From Bacillus rhizoplanae (GTDB taxonomy: Bacteria > Bacillota > Bacilli > Bacillales > Bacillaceae_G), in contig NZ_CAKJTI010000031.1 of the NCBI RefSeq assembly GCF_917563915.1, positions 1 to 39,982 of the forward strand: a stretch of DNA of 39,982 nt, read 5' to 3'. Made by a program: the position numbers and the translations under genes. Within the stretch, counting starts at the first letter, position 1, and each line of letters begins with the position of its first letter. This document shows positions 31,567-39,814 of the stretch, piece by piece. The notes beneath the pieces are model-generated. The model was not told the DNA's origin and ran no database searches. It was given only the letters and a program-made list of their open reading frames with translations.

Positions 31567-32547
31567 ATGCAAAGACGGATAAAAAAGGGAATAAAACGAA
31601 TAAGTCTCGTACTCCTCATTATCCTAGCAGGAGGGATGATTTGGTTGTACGGTACAAGCGCTGGCCATAAACTTCGCGAAATGATCGGAGGATCTATTCT
31701 GTCATCACAACACCCGCAATTTGCAAGATTGCTTTTGTCAAAAAATGAAATTCAGCAATTGAACACTGCTATTTATGCACCGCCCACCCAAAAATCAAAA
31801 CTTCCCAATTTTTTGTTGTCACGTAAAAAACACCCCTTATCTGTAACTGTTGAAACGCTCGAAGATCCACATTTCACAGCAAAAATAATGAAGGTTAACG
31901 ATCCGACTGCCATTCATTTAGTAAGTTCCAAATATCATAATCAGGGACAACCATTATCTGAACTCATTGAACAAAATGGGGCTATTGGAGGTATCAACGC
32001 AGGTGGATTTAAAGATCCAGGAGGTGTTGGGCGTGGCGGAGAAGTCATAGGGATTGCAATTTCTGATGGCGTTATTCGTTCGGAGCCTGGATTTAGTCGA
32101 GATGCACGTAATGTTGTTTGTGGATTCACAAACAAAGGACAATTCATTACAGGAACATACTCCATTAATGAGTTAAAACATATGAACGTAACACAAGCTG
32201 TCACATTCGGACCGCAACTGGTTGTGGACGGAAAAGATATGGTGACGGATCAAATTGAAGAAGCATATGGCTGGGCGCCTCGAACAGGAATCGGACAAGA
32301 TTCTCAAGGGAATGTAGTAATGATTGTAACAGACGGAAGATTTTATTGGAACAAGAATCACCGTGGTGCTTCTATGAGAGATATGGTATCCCTTTTCCAA
32401 AAATATGGATGTATAGATGCATTTGCCTTAGACGGTGGAGGTTCTTCAACGATGATTTATAAAGGAAAATTACAACTTAAACCCGCAACTGAAACGTCAG
32501 TGGGAATGAGATATCTTCCAAATGCATTTGTAATCATTCCGAAATAA
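31567..32547 (+). CDS. Phosphodiester glycosidase (NAGPA-type) family, membrane anchored
   Basis: 326 residues. A basic N-terminus (MQRRIKKGIKRI) leads into one membrane helix (about 14-34, LVLLIILAGGMIWLYGTS), so the enzyme faces outside. The NAGPA domain spans about 110-325: GAIGGINAGGFKDPGG near 138, VTFGPQLVVDGKDMV near 212, WAPRTGIGQDSQGNVVMIV near 240, IDAFALDGGGSSTMIYKG near 287. Relatives remove GlcNAc or cleave phosphodiester sugars in exopolysaccharide or teichoic-acid-like polymers. AGAAGG lies 7-8 bases before the ATG. Single gene with terminator. Confidence 0.9.
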   Translation: MQRRIKKGIKRISLVLLIILAGGMIWLYGTSAGHKLREMIGGSILSSQHPQFARLLLSKNEIQQLNTAIYAPPTQKSKLPNFLLSRKKHPLSVTVETLEDPHFTAKIMKVNDPTAIHLVSSKYHNQGQPLSELIEQNGAIGGINAGGFKDPGGVGRGGEVIGIAISDGVIRSEPGFSRDARNVVCGFTNKGQFITGTYSINELKHMNVTQAVTFGPQLVVDGKDMVTDQIEEAYGWAPRTGIGQDSQGNVVMIVTDGRFYWNKNHRGASMRDMVSLFQKYGCIDAFALDGGGSSTMIYKGKLQLKPATETSVGMRYLPNAFVIIPK

Positions 32548-32584
32548 CAAGCACTCTTACAGAACGCTGTTTATTCAGTATTCT

Positions 32585-32632
32585 TAACTACCGACTGAAT
32601 GTTGCACCTTTCGGCCGGTAGTTATTTACTTG
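32585..32632 (+). terminator. Terminator of the glycosidase gene
   Basis: TAACTACCG (32585-32593) pairs with CGGTAGTTA (32616-32624) around a long loop; TTTACTTG follows. Confidence 0.65.
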
Positions 32633-32644
32633 TAACTCTACCAT

Positions 32645-32697
32645 TTTATCCCGCATCAACTAGCAGTTATCCCCCACTGATGGAAGTTTCACTTTAT
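32645..32697 (+). repeat. bcr1-like repeat, copy 4 (solo ends, 53 bp)
   Basis: TTTATCCCGCATCAACTAGC, then AGTTATCCCCCACTGATGG and AGTTTCACTTTAT. It joins the left and right ends of copy 1 through the shared CCCCCAC, which suggests a deletion between two CCCCCAC direct repeats. Both TTTAT ends are intact (32645-32649, 32693-32697). The right end contains the stop codon of the TPR gene. Confidence 0.82.
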
Positions 32698-33166
32698 TTA
32701 AAGGTTTCATTTAAACGCTCTTTATAAAATGTAATTGCTTTTGCATATGTTTTTACACTTTCCGTTTTCATTGCCACATCTAGCAGGAGTTTCATCGCTT
32801 CTTCATGAGATTGTATATTATACTTTGCCATGGATAAAAACACTTTCATGACATCATCATCTGGATAACGTTCTATTCCCGCTTCTAATGTAGCAATCGC
32901 CTTATCATATTCCCCAATACAGCGATAGTACTCCCTAAACCGATATAAGCACTTCGCAAACTTTCTCCTTCTAATCCCAGTTCAATTGCTCTCTCATAAT
33001 ATAGAGCGGCTTCGGTTTCCATTCCCATTACATCATGCGTCCATGCACATTGATACAAGATTTCCGGATCTTGCGTGAAGTTTATTAAACCTAACAATAT
33101 CTCTCTTGATTGAACAAATTTTTTCTCATTGCGCAACTGGATTGCTTTTTTTAGTAGATTTTCCAT
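32694..33166 (-). pseudogene. TPR-repeat protein gene broken by a one-base frameshift
   Basis: The ATG at 33166 has AGGAGG 6 bases upstream. The first frame gives MENLLKKAIQLRNEKKFVQS, ILYQCAWTHDVMGMETEAAL and YYERAIELGLEG, typical TPR/TPR_5 helices, up to IGLGST near 32938. The next frame then carries on without a gap: YRCIGEYDKAIATLEAGIE, YPDDDVMKVFLSMAKYN, ending KERLNETFK-stop at 32694. Joined, the protein would be about 157 residues. A single base is missing near 32935-32940; a read error is possible since both halves look well kept. The stop codon lies in the repeat end. Confidence 0.8.
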
Positions 33167-33250
33167 TCTCCCCCTCCTCATTTCACTCAATATATCTATG
33201 TATGATTCCCGACATTATTTTTTCATGACATATACATATATTCCCGCTAA

Positions 33251-33952
33251 TTATGAGTAGTGAACAAGCAATTGTTCTCCTTCAGAATGAATCGTTGCAA
33301 TTTTATCAATCAAAATTTTTGCTGTACTTGCTTTGTCGTTACACACTTGCACGTCACCATCTTTAGAAATAATATAGTGATTCGTTTCATAGGTATATAG
33401 CGCATCCGAAGCATTCGCAACCATAAAATCTGCCTGTGAACCTTTCATTCGAGCTTGGGCTCTATTTACTAATTCTTTTTGATTTACACCGCTTTCTAAT
33501 TTAAATCCAGCTAATACAACATTTGGATCCCATTGTTTAATTTGTGCTAGTACCTTTGGAGCTTTCTTAAAATGAATAACTGGCGGCATATCGCTTGATA
33601 ACTTGCCTATTTCATTCATTACATTTCCGTTTCGATCGACAATTTTATCAACAATCCAGTCTGATCCAGCCGCTGCCATAATAACAATATCTATTTTTTC
33701 ACTTGTAATTATTTGTTTCATTTTATCTTGTAAATCGACAATCCCTTCAAAAGAATAGGATGAAAGATTATCATTCGCTTCAGGTTTTTCTGCAAAATAA
33801 CCGTGTAAATAGATAACAGAAGCCCCAGTGTTTAAAGCTTCTTCCGCGAGAAGTTTTCCCATTCTTCCAGTTGACAAATTTGTATGCCCTCTTACTTGAT
33901 CCCACTTTTCTAAACAACCGCCGCTTGTAATTAGTACCTTTTTCTCCTTCAT
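33251..33952 (-). CDS. CoaB-like phosphopantothenoylcysteine synthetase domain protein
   Basis: 233 residues. KKVLITSGGCLEKWDQVRGH (about 5-24) matches the start of the CoaB domain, where CoaB has 'TxGGTxExIDPVR'; TNLSTGRMGKLLAEEAL follows, as in CoaB's 'xNxSSGxMGxxLAxxA'. IVIMAAAGSDWIVDK (about 88-102) and VVLAGFKLESG (about 155-165) are further matches, and the dimerisation region ADFMVANASDALYT fits CoaB. It has no CoaC flavoprotein half. Real coaBC is elsewhere in Bacillus, so this is a paralogue. AAAGGA lies 8 bases before ATG 33952. It follows an AAC(3)-like gene by 12 bases, so the two are co-transcribed. Confidence 0.83.
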   Translation of the reverse strand: MKEKKVLITSGGCLEKWDQVRGHTNLSTGRMGKLLAEEALNTGASVIYLHGYFAEKPEANDNLSSYSFEGIVDLQDKMKQIITSEKIDIVIMAAAGSDWIVDKIVDRNGNVMNEIGKLSSDMPPVIHFKKAPKVLAQIKQWDPNVVLAGFKLESGVNQKELVNRAQARMKGSQADFMVANASDALYTYETNHYIISKDGDVQVCNDKASTAKILIDKIATIHSEGEQLLVHYS

Positions 33953-33964
33953 GTTTTCCATCCT

Positions 33965-34789
33965 TTACTTACATATTTTTTTCGTTTGTTTTTGTGTCAA
34001 AAACCACTCTGTTCCAAAATCCACAGCTTTTCGTTGTTTCATTAATTTACATGATGCATTTCCAATCGTTCCATATGTTACCGCTCCTGTTTCATCAAAT
34101 GCCTTTCCTAGCGGCTCAAAGTCATCAGAATCATATTCGAATTCCTCATACTCTTTCCATATACGAACTCCATTTTCAATAATCGGTGCCCCGATTTGTA
34201 CTTTATCTCGATATTGCGCACGAACTTCAGATAAATGAAGTGACGTATTTGAATCATGATCCACCCCAATTAGTAATATATATCCATCTAAATCATACAT
34301 TTTTTGCAAAGGTGACTGTTCTCCAAAACTAGGAGAAAGCTTGTGATTTTCGGTAATTTGTTCGGCATTCTTTCCCCATGCTGCAAAACTATGTAAAGGA
34401 TGATTACTTCTCTTTGTATTTGGATAAGTACGAAAACATTCCACTACTTTCCCCATACTTCGCGTTGGTGTTGTTTCTGGATGATACGGGGGTACATTGT
34501 CACGAATAAATTCCCACCAACTTTCTGGAACAGGTGGTCTTTGCCAATTTTTCGGATCAGATAAATCACTCGTTTGCGTTGGCATAATAATTGTTCCTTC
34601 TTCTGTAACAACTTCCATTAAAGCTTCTACTACAGCTAAAGCCCCTCCGCTTACCCAGCCAATTGAGCTAAGAGATGAGTGTACAATAACTGTCATTCCT
34701 TCTGTAACACCTAACTTCCGCAAATCATTTGCAATGGTATGAATTGTATTTGGCATTTTTGTTTTTGCGATTATATCGTTTATGTTCAT
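33965..34789 (-). CDS. AAC(3)-family N-acetyltransferase
   Basis: 274 residues of the Antibiotic_NAT fold. [20 protein letters not shown] (about 23-42) and [20 protein letters not shown] (about 44-63) bind acetyl-CoA; [16 protein letters not shown] (about 67-82), [13 protein letters not shown] (about 107-119), [16 protein letters not shown] (about 127-142) and [14 protein letters not shown] (about 175-188) are family blocks with the active-site His and Asp. Relatives acetylate the 3-amine of aminoglycosides, but several B. cereus group members have little or no drug activity, so resistance is not implied. The ATG at 34789 has GGAGG 6 bases upstream. Confidence 0.92.
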   Translation of the reverse strand: MNINDIIAKTKMPNTIHTIANDLRKLGVTEGMTVIVHSSLSSIGWVSGGALAVVEALMEVVTEEGTIIMPTQTSDLSDPKNWQRPPVPESWWEFIRDNVPPYHPETTPTRSMGKVVECFRTYPNTKRSNHPLHSFAAWGKNAEQITENHKLSPSFGEQSPLQKMYDLDGYILLIGVDHDSNTSLHLSEVRAQYRDKVQIGAPIIENGVRIWKEYEEFEYDSDDFEPLGKAFDETGAVTYGTIGNASCKLMKQRKAVDFGTEWFLTQKQTKKICK

Positions 34790-34951
34790 AAAAATCCTCC
34801 ATACTATATAGAACAGATAATTTCTTTTATATTTCATTTCCATATTATCATATTTTTCTCAATATTTAATAAAAACCAGAAGAACAACTCAAAATACAGA
34901 TAGACTATATATGATAACAATCATTCATACTCTATCTTTTATGCAATATAA

Positions 34952-34978
34952 AAAAGATGACCATATAAGATCATCTTC
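34952..34978 (-). terminator. Hairpin terminator on the minus strand
   Basis: AAGATGA (34954-34960) pairs with TCATCTT (34971-34977); TTTTTTATATTG follows on the minus strand. It directly follows the membrane fragment ending at 34979. Confidence 0.7.
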
Positions 34979-35125
34979 TCATGTTGTTATTTTTTCCTCT
35001 TTTTTCTCCATAAACGTCACATAACTATGTAAAATCAGCCCAACTATAACAAGACTCATTCCAATCCAAGACATAGTTGATGGAAATGAGGACTGATAAT
35101 AATTATATAATAATCCTACTTTCAT
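34979..35125 (-). pseudogene. Membrane-protein tail, probably of a drug/metabolite transporter
   Basis: Forty-eight codons from ATG 35125: MKVGLLYNYYQSSFPSTM then SWIGMSLVIVGLILHSYV, ending EKKEEKITT. One helix and a charged tail resemble the end of EamA/DMT transporters. The frame is open a little further upstream (GACSLLIFK), then stops. No ribosome binding site fits the ATG. Its own terminator is kept. Confidence 0.4.
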
Positions 35126-35205
35126 TTTAAAAATGAGGAGAGAACAAGCCCCTCCCTAAACAATATAAAGATGTTTCTAAGTCATATCCATTTTATGTAT
35201 ATTCC

Positions 35206-35706
35206 TTATAAAAATAACACCATATATTCTTCATCCCGATACATCTCACCAATTTTCAATGCCTTTTTTTCTACACCATACGTTGCAAATCCAATTGAAT
35301 GATATAATTTTTTTGCCATAATATTGTCCGAAACTACCGATAAACCAATTTGTTCTATATTTAGAGTCTTTGCTTTTTTTAAGATTTCGTGTATTAGATT
35401 ACGTGCATACCCTCTTCCTCTGCTTTGAGCACTTACATACATTCCTACAATGTGTCCTTTATGGCGGAGCGCTGCTCTTGATTCCGTTAGTAGTGTTACA
35501 ACTCCTACTAACTTATTATTCTCATCAAAGGCACCAAACGTATGGCTATTTCCTCCTTGTAAATTTTTTATTACTTCCTGAATTGGTTCTTCCTTTTGAA
35601 TTGCTTCTTCATATGTAGTAACATATGCCTCTGGATTTTTCTGCAATGCTTCTAAACGTAAATTCCAATAAATTTCTGCATCAGTTTCAGTTAAAAGTGT
35701 AATCAT
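35206..35706 (-). CDS. GNAT-family N-acetyltransferase (first)
   Basis: 166 residues. Motif A is HIVGMYVSAQSRGRGYARNL (about 85-104), where SRGRGYA is the acetyl-CoA pyrophosphate loop. The N-terminal ITLLTETDAEIYWNLRLEAL and the C-terminal VVSDNIMAKKLYHSIGFATY (motif B) complete the fold. AAAGGA lies 9 bases before the ATG. Acceptor unknown. Confidence 0.92.
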   Translation of the reverse strand: MITLLTETDAEIYWNLRLEALQKNPEAYVTTYEEAIQKEEPIQEVIKNLQGGNSHTFGAFDENNKLVGVVTLLTESRAALRHKGHIVGMYVSAQSRGRGYARNLIHEILKKAKTLNIEQIGLSVVSDNIMAKKLYHSIGFATYGVEKKALKIGEMYRDEEYMVLFL

Positions 35707-35844
35707 CGCGCTACATCCTTTCTAGTGTACAAAATGAAAAACTTCCTAGTAGACATGTTCTGCAAAATTAACCATCTTCCTTTATATTATTAAAAACGTT
35801 CAATTTACATAATAATATTATATGAAAATTTTTATCTTATACTT

Positions 35845-36327
35845 TTATAACTCTAGGCCATAATTTTTTATAACAACTTCCATGTTTAACTTTCTCATCA
35901 TGAATTTCTCTAGTTCTGTAATTTTCTCAAATCCATACTGCTCGTATAACGTATGAGCATCTTGTGTAACTAACATAAACCGCGTACCTTTCAGCTTTGG
36001 ATGTTTTACAATCATCTCCATTAACCACTTGCTTAACCCTTTTCCTCTATATGCAGGCAAAATAAAGACATCTGCTAACCAAGAAAAGCGAACAAAATCT
36101 GTAATGACCCTTGCAAAACCTACTTGTTGATTCATTTCGCTATCATATACGCCATAACAAAGCGGTGAATTTCTAATTGCTTCTACAACTAATTCTTTAT
36201 GTATTCCTTTTGCCCAATAGGAATCATTGCAAAGAAAATCATGAATGATGTCAATTTGTAACAAGTCTTTATCGGTCGAAATATAATAACCGTTATTTTT
36301 CTCTTCATTTAGAGCACTGTCCTTCAT
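35845..36327 (-). CDS. GNAT-family N-acetyltransferase (second)
   Basis: 160 residues. Acetyl-CoA loop LPAYRGKGLSKWLMEMI (about 92-108); SRFVRF-like strand VITDFVRFSWLADVFI before it; C-terminal LYEQYGFEKITELEKFMMRK is the usual closing motif of the YjgM/SSO-like group. GGAGGAG lies 6-7 bases before the ATG. It follows the VOC gene by 19 bases and is probably co-transcribed with it. Confidence 0.92.
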   Translation of the reverse strand: MKDSALNEEKNNGYYISTDKDLLQIDIIHDFLCNDSYWAKGIHKELVVEAIRNSPLCYGVYDSEMNQQVGFARVITDFVRFSWLADVFILPAYRGKGLSKWLMEMIVKHPKLKGTRFMLVTQDAHTLYEQYGFEKITELEKFMMRKLNMEVVIKNYGLEL

Positions 36328-36346
36328 TTCAAATCTCCTCCTCAGT

Positions 36347-37111
36347 TCACAAAGATAAAGGTAAATGAAGTTGTTTCGGAATAGAGCTTAGAAATTCCGG
36401 TGTATGTTTCAAAGTAATAGAATAAGAATGCTGTTTAAAATGTAATGTATTTTCTTTTTTGTGTACTTTTTGTATAAACTCTATATCTGGAGTTCCAAAG
36501 GTAATGCTCATTGTTGGCATTAATGCTCTCATATCAATTGGAATCCATGGTCTTCCTTCTTTTACAACAACCGCATGTACAGTTCCTCCCATTACAAAAT
36601 TGAATATATCTTGGTCATGCATTGTTTTCATGTGCAATGTATTTTTCAACCATTCTCGAAACAAAGAAACAAACGGAACTGGAAATCCAACTTCTCGAAC
36701 ATACATAATGTGCAGAGGACCGTTTTTTTGTAAAACATCTTCTTGTACATATTCATGTGAAATAATTTCAAGAATATTTCCATCACCATCTTTAAAATAT
36801 ACTGCTTTACTTACCGGAGAATGATTCGTAATCTTTTCTCCTTGTTTATCTTTTAAAATTTGTACACCTGACTGTATAAGCCACAATGCGATTTCATCAA
36901 ATAGTGAGTATGGCACTTGAAAAGCAAAATGTGTTGGGACAATTGGTTCTAACACTTCTTTGAAGCTAATTGTTGTAAAATGAGTAATTTGAAATTGAAT
37001 ATACGTCTCTGTTTGTTTCGCAATAGGAAATTGCAGGATATCGGTATATATTTGTTTAACGCCCTCAATAGATAATGTTTGTAATTCTATATTTGAAAAA
37101 TGTGTAATCAT
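36347..37111 (-). CDS. VOC (glyoxalase/dioxygenase fold) protein, two-domain
   Basis: 254 residues. Two beta-alpha-beta-beta-beta units: residues 1-120 (FSNIELQTLSIEGVKQIYTD, then VYFKDGDGNILEIISHE) and 130-254 (LHIMYVREVGFPVPFVSLF, then MPTMSITFGTPDIEFIQK). DGDGNILE with its Glu is the usual metal-ligand region; other ligands are not certain. The activity could be ring cleavage, thiol transfer or binding only. GAGGGG lies 6 bases before the ATG. Confidence 0.85.
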   Translation of the reverse strand: MITHFSNIELQTLSIEGVKQIYTDILQFPIAKQTETYIQFQITHFTTISFKEVLEPIVPTHFAFQVPYSLFDEIALWLIQSGVQILKDKQGEKITNHSPVSKAVYFKDGDGNILEIISHEYVQEDVLQKNGPLHIMYVREVGFPVPFVSLFREWLKNTLHMKTMHDQDIFNFVMGGTVHAVVVKEGRPWIPIDMRALMPTMSITFGTPDIEFIQKVHKKENTLHFKQHSYSITLKHTPEFLSSIPKQLHLPLSL

Positions 37112-37248
37112 ATAGCACCCCTCACAAAATTAATACTTTCACTACTAATGTATAAGATATATATAGTAAAAGAATCCACTTATAGAGGGATAATATATTT
37201 ACTACTTTTGTAGCATAGGCATTATATTATTTTTTACGGTATACACTA

Positions 37249-37794
37249 TTATTCACTCCGTAACATTTCAAAAAACTCTTCTTTTAACATACTAAAGCGG
37301 TAACGATTAACAAACTCTCCTTGTCTCAGTCGATCTTTTCTCATTAATCCTTCACGTACAAATCCAGCTCTTTCATAACTTTTCATTGCTTTCGTATTAT
37401 CTGCATCTACTCGCAGCCAAATTTTTTCTAAATCGAATTGTTCAAAACCAATTTGAAGCATTTGGTATAAAGCAGCCATTCCGTATCCTTTTCCCCAATA
37501 TCGCTTATCACCAATCGCAATTCCTAGCTCTGCATTTCTATTTGTTCTATCGAAATTTTTCAAATCTACCCATCCGATATGAACACCTTCTTCAGAACAA
37601 ATTGCTCTTTGTTCATATCCATTTGTTCGATTGATACACATTTCAATCCATCTTCTTGTATCTTCACGTGTGAATGGCGGATATTGATCGGGAACTACTA
37701 AATGCCCTGTTACTTCTTTATCTAATGACCATTGATATCGGTCTTCTATATCATCTAATGACAATTCTCTTAATCGAATATTCGGTAAACTCAT
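37249..37794 (-). CDS. GNAT-family acetyltransferase, RimJ/RimL type
   Basis: 181 residues (Acetyltransf_3). NIRLRELSLDDIEDRYQW starts the fold; ELGIAIGDKRYWGKGYGMAA (about 82-101) holds the acetyl-CoA loop; LRVDADNTKAMKSYERAGFV (about 122-141) is the RimJ/RimL closing motif. The ATG at 37794 has GAGGAG about 10 bases upstream, and that site overlaps the stop of the nucleotidyltransferase gene, so the two are translationally linked. Acceptor unknown. Confidence 0.9.
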   Translation of the reverse strand: MSLPNIRLRELSLDDIEDRYQWSLDKEVTGHLVVPDQYPPFTREDTRRWIEMCINRTNGYEQRAICSEEGVHIGWVDLKNFDRTNRNAELGIAIGDKRYWGKGYGMAALYQMLQIGFEQFDLEKIWLRVDADNTKAMKSYERAGFVREGLMRKDRLRQGEFVNRYRFSMLKEEFFEMLRSE

Positions 37795-37808
37795 TGCGCA
37801 ATTGCTCC

Positions 37809-38525
37809 TCACTTTTCCGTCTTCCCTATACAAAAACCATCAAAAAGCCTCCCTCCGTACATGTCTAAAATACCATTCACAAATACAATAACTTGCTCTT
37901 TCTCTCCTGTTTTATAAAATTGTTCAAACACTGCTACAAACTCTACTGCAAATTGTTCATCATATTTCTTCAGTGTCTTCATAAACCACTTCGATTGTCC
38001 TGTCCAACAATTATTCATTCGCAATATGAACACATGAACGAGATTTGCAAGATGATTTGCGATAAACAATTCTTCTTCTCTTTTTGTTGTACCTATAAAA
38101 TCGTCTAACACATCCGTAATAAAATATCGTTTCTGTTGCATCGTTTCTTCTGTCCAAGGTTCTGGTCCTTTTTCTAATAGTTGCTGTGCCTCTTTCTTTA
38201 TCGCTGGTGTATTCCCTTTTATATCTTTTAAAACAATTCCTTCTACAACAAGCTGTGGTAAAGAAGGACGACCACGTTTACAATCACTCGCAAAAAAGTC
38301 TTTATAAGACGTAAAGTTGTGCACAAACACCTCAACAGGCCACCCATAAGCTATGAAAGATTCACGATATGCAGACGAAAGCGTGCCATCAAATATAATA
38401 ATGTCCAGATCAGAAGTTTTCGTTCCTTCTCCCCTTGCGATGCTTCCTCCTAAAAGAGCTGCATCACAAGTTGGAAATTGAGATGCAAGAACTTGTTTAG
38501 CTGCCTCCATTGGTCCCATTTTCAT
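37809..38525 (-). CDS. Nucleotidyltransferase-domain protein (aminoglycoside nucleotidyltransferase-like)
   Basis: 238 residues. ALLGGSIARGEGTKTSDLDI (about 24-43) is the GS-x10-DxD minimal nucleotidyltransferase motif with both Asp of the metal site (SDLDIIIFDG). The C-terminal half is helical (IANHLANLVHVFILRMNNCW near 165, KYDEQFAVEFVAVFEQFYKT near 195), as in ANT-type enzymes. Reaction: probably NMP transfer to a small molecule or protein; drug resistance is not implied. GAGGG lies 6 bases before ATG 38525; the frame open to 38651 has no site. First gene of a unit with the GNAT gene. Confidence 0.87.
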   Translation of the reverse strand: MKMGPMEAAKQVLASQFPTCDAALLGGSIARGEGTKTSDLDIIIFDGTLSSAYRESFIAYGWPVEVFVHNFTSYKDFFASDCKRGRPSLPQLVVEGIVLKDIKGNTPAIKKEAQQLLEKGPEPWTEETMQQKRYFITDVLDDFIGTTKREEELFIANHLANLVHVFILRMNNCWTGQSKWFMKTLKKYDEQFAVEFVAVFEQFYKTGEKEQVIVFVNGILDMYGGRLFDGFCIGKTEK

Positions 38526-38605
38526 ATATATCCCTCTTATTTCGTTTTTACTTTTTGTTCTCTCTTGCTTATATCCCACACTAACGATATATTCGACGTT
38601 TATTG

Positions 38606-38667
38606 TTTTTTTCCTATTTTTTATTGAAAATACGGTATGTGAAATTTTCAATAAAAATAGGAAAAAA
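38606..38667. repeat. Large AT-rich inverted repeat
   Basis: TTTTTTTCCTATTTTTTATT (38606-38625) and its continuation GAAAAT pair with ATTTTCAAT (38644-38652) and AAAAATAGGAAAAAA (38653-38667). The stem is about 24 bp with one bulge and a 12-base loop. It lies 80 bases before the nucleotidyltransferase start. T-runs come before, not after, the stem on each strand, so it is not a standard terminator. Confidence 0.75.
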
Positions 38668-38698
38668 TGTTACTCCTCTTGATTATTAAATTGCTGTA

Positions 38699-38790
38699 TC
38701 TCACTACTTATAGACAGTAAAATTCCACTTGGTCAACCAACAATTAGTAAAGGATGAAAAGTTCCCCACTGATTGCAACTAAATCTTTAT
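38699..38790 (+). repeat. bcr1-like repeat, copy 5 (decayed right half)
   Basis: GTAAAATTCCACTTGGTCAA, then CCAAC, AAAGGATGAAAAGTTCCCCA, CTGATTG and CTTTAT align in order with the right half of copy 1 (GTAAAAGTCCGATTGGTTCA, CTAACC, GGGGGATGAAGCCCCCACTG, CTTTAT). The left half is not recognisable. The end TTTAT is at 38786-38790. It lies in the 353-base gap between the unknown gene at 38879 and the nucleotidyltransferase. Confidence 0.5.
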
Positions 38791-38878
38791 TTTATTCTAA
38801 TTGAATTTTGAACAATTGAGCCACTTCCCTTCCGATACATTAGTTCATTTCCGCTTTTCAACATTACTAAAGTCTTAT

Positions 38879-39814
38879 TTACAAACACTTTTCAGGATCG
38901 ATTTCAATAAACTCCCATTTCCCTTTTGTATTCTTTTTATATTGTGCTGTCAAAATATCTGTATGATTTGTTAGCTGAAAAAAAACAAATCGATATTTAT
39001 ACCCATCAGTTCCAATGACATCAATTTGTTTCGTATAGCCTTCTTGCTTTGTTGGAAGCCTTTCTTTCACAAGTTTACACCAATTCCCGTATTCAGCGTC
39101 AACAACCGCTTCAGCATTGTGTTGCCAAAGATGATATGCTGCACATAAAAAGTCTTCACCATACAGTTCCATATTAGCGATTTTGTAAGAATTTTTTTCC
39201 TTTTCCATATAAATATAACCATAATAATAAGCAAAATATGTTACCCCTTTAGCTGAACCTTCAATTGTTTCAATTTCAATAAAATAACGTTTTGCATTCG
39301 GATAGTTTTTATCTTTATGTAAGCTTGCTAGTTTTATCAAATTAATATGTCCGATTCCTTTGAATGAACGAAAATATCTGTTATAAGAAATTTTTTCTTG
39401 ATATGTATTAGTAAAAAAATTATAAGCGATTGGATACGGTATTTTTGACATTCCAACAGTTCCGCATCCTCCACTTTTATCTTTTGTAAGATTTTCAGCT
39501 TCTCGTAAAACACTGAAATAATTAATAATTGTATTTTCAGGCGAATTCATAAGCAACGGAGAAAGGACGATTTGATTGTATTTTTTGTTAAAGAAAGAAT
39601 CAAAAAATTGATAGTGAAACCGATTATTAAGAACAGCAAAACATGATGGACGAAAGTATTTTTCGATATTTTCATCACTTTGCTCGTTTTCTTCTCTACA
39701 TTTTTGCTTTTGAAGGATACCCCCCATAACAATTGCACATTTATTTAAGTTTTGGCTTTTTACAAATCGTCGAAAAAAAGGAAATTTATTACCCTTTATA
39801 TTTAATAACTTCAT
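38879..39814 (-). CDS. Hypothetical protein, 311 aa
   Basis: No family recognised. The ATG at 39814 has GGAGG 6 bases upstream; the TTG at 39832 does not. The N-terminus is basic (MKLLNIKGNKFPFFRRFVKS) with no signal peptide. The rest is soluble and aromatic-rich: YFRPSCFAVLNNRFHYQFFD near 60, then GGCGTVGMSKIPYPIAYNFF near 118, FAYYYGYIYMEKEKN near 200, and EDFLCAAYHLWQHNAEAVVD near 226. The last 60 residues (TKQIDVIGTDGYKYRFVFFQ, then KGKWEFIEIDPEKCL) read as a compact beta sheet. No neighbour hints at its role. Confidence 0.78.
   Translation of the reverse strand: MKLLNIKGNKFPFFRRFVKSQNLNKCAIVMGGILQKQKCREENEQSDENIEKYFRPSCFAVLNNRFHYQFFDSFFNKKYNQIVLSPLLMNSPENTIINYFSVLREAENLTKDKSGGCGTVGMSKIPYPIAYNFFTNTYQEKISYNRYFRSFKGIGHINLIKLASLHKDKNYPNAKRYFIEIETIEGSAKGVTYFAYYYGYIYMEKEKNSYKIANMELYGEDFLCAAYHLWQHNAEAVVDAEYGNWCKLVKERLPTKQEGYTKQIDVIGTDGYKYRFVFFQLTNHTDILTAQYKKNTKGKWEFIEIDPEKCL

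Noticed and set aside
33965-34789. Calling the AAC(3)-like gene an aminoglycoside resistance determinant
   Set aside because: The fold is clear, but chromosomal members of this group in Bacillus are not reliably active on drugs, and nothing in the context suggests a resistance element.
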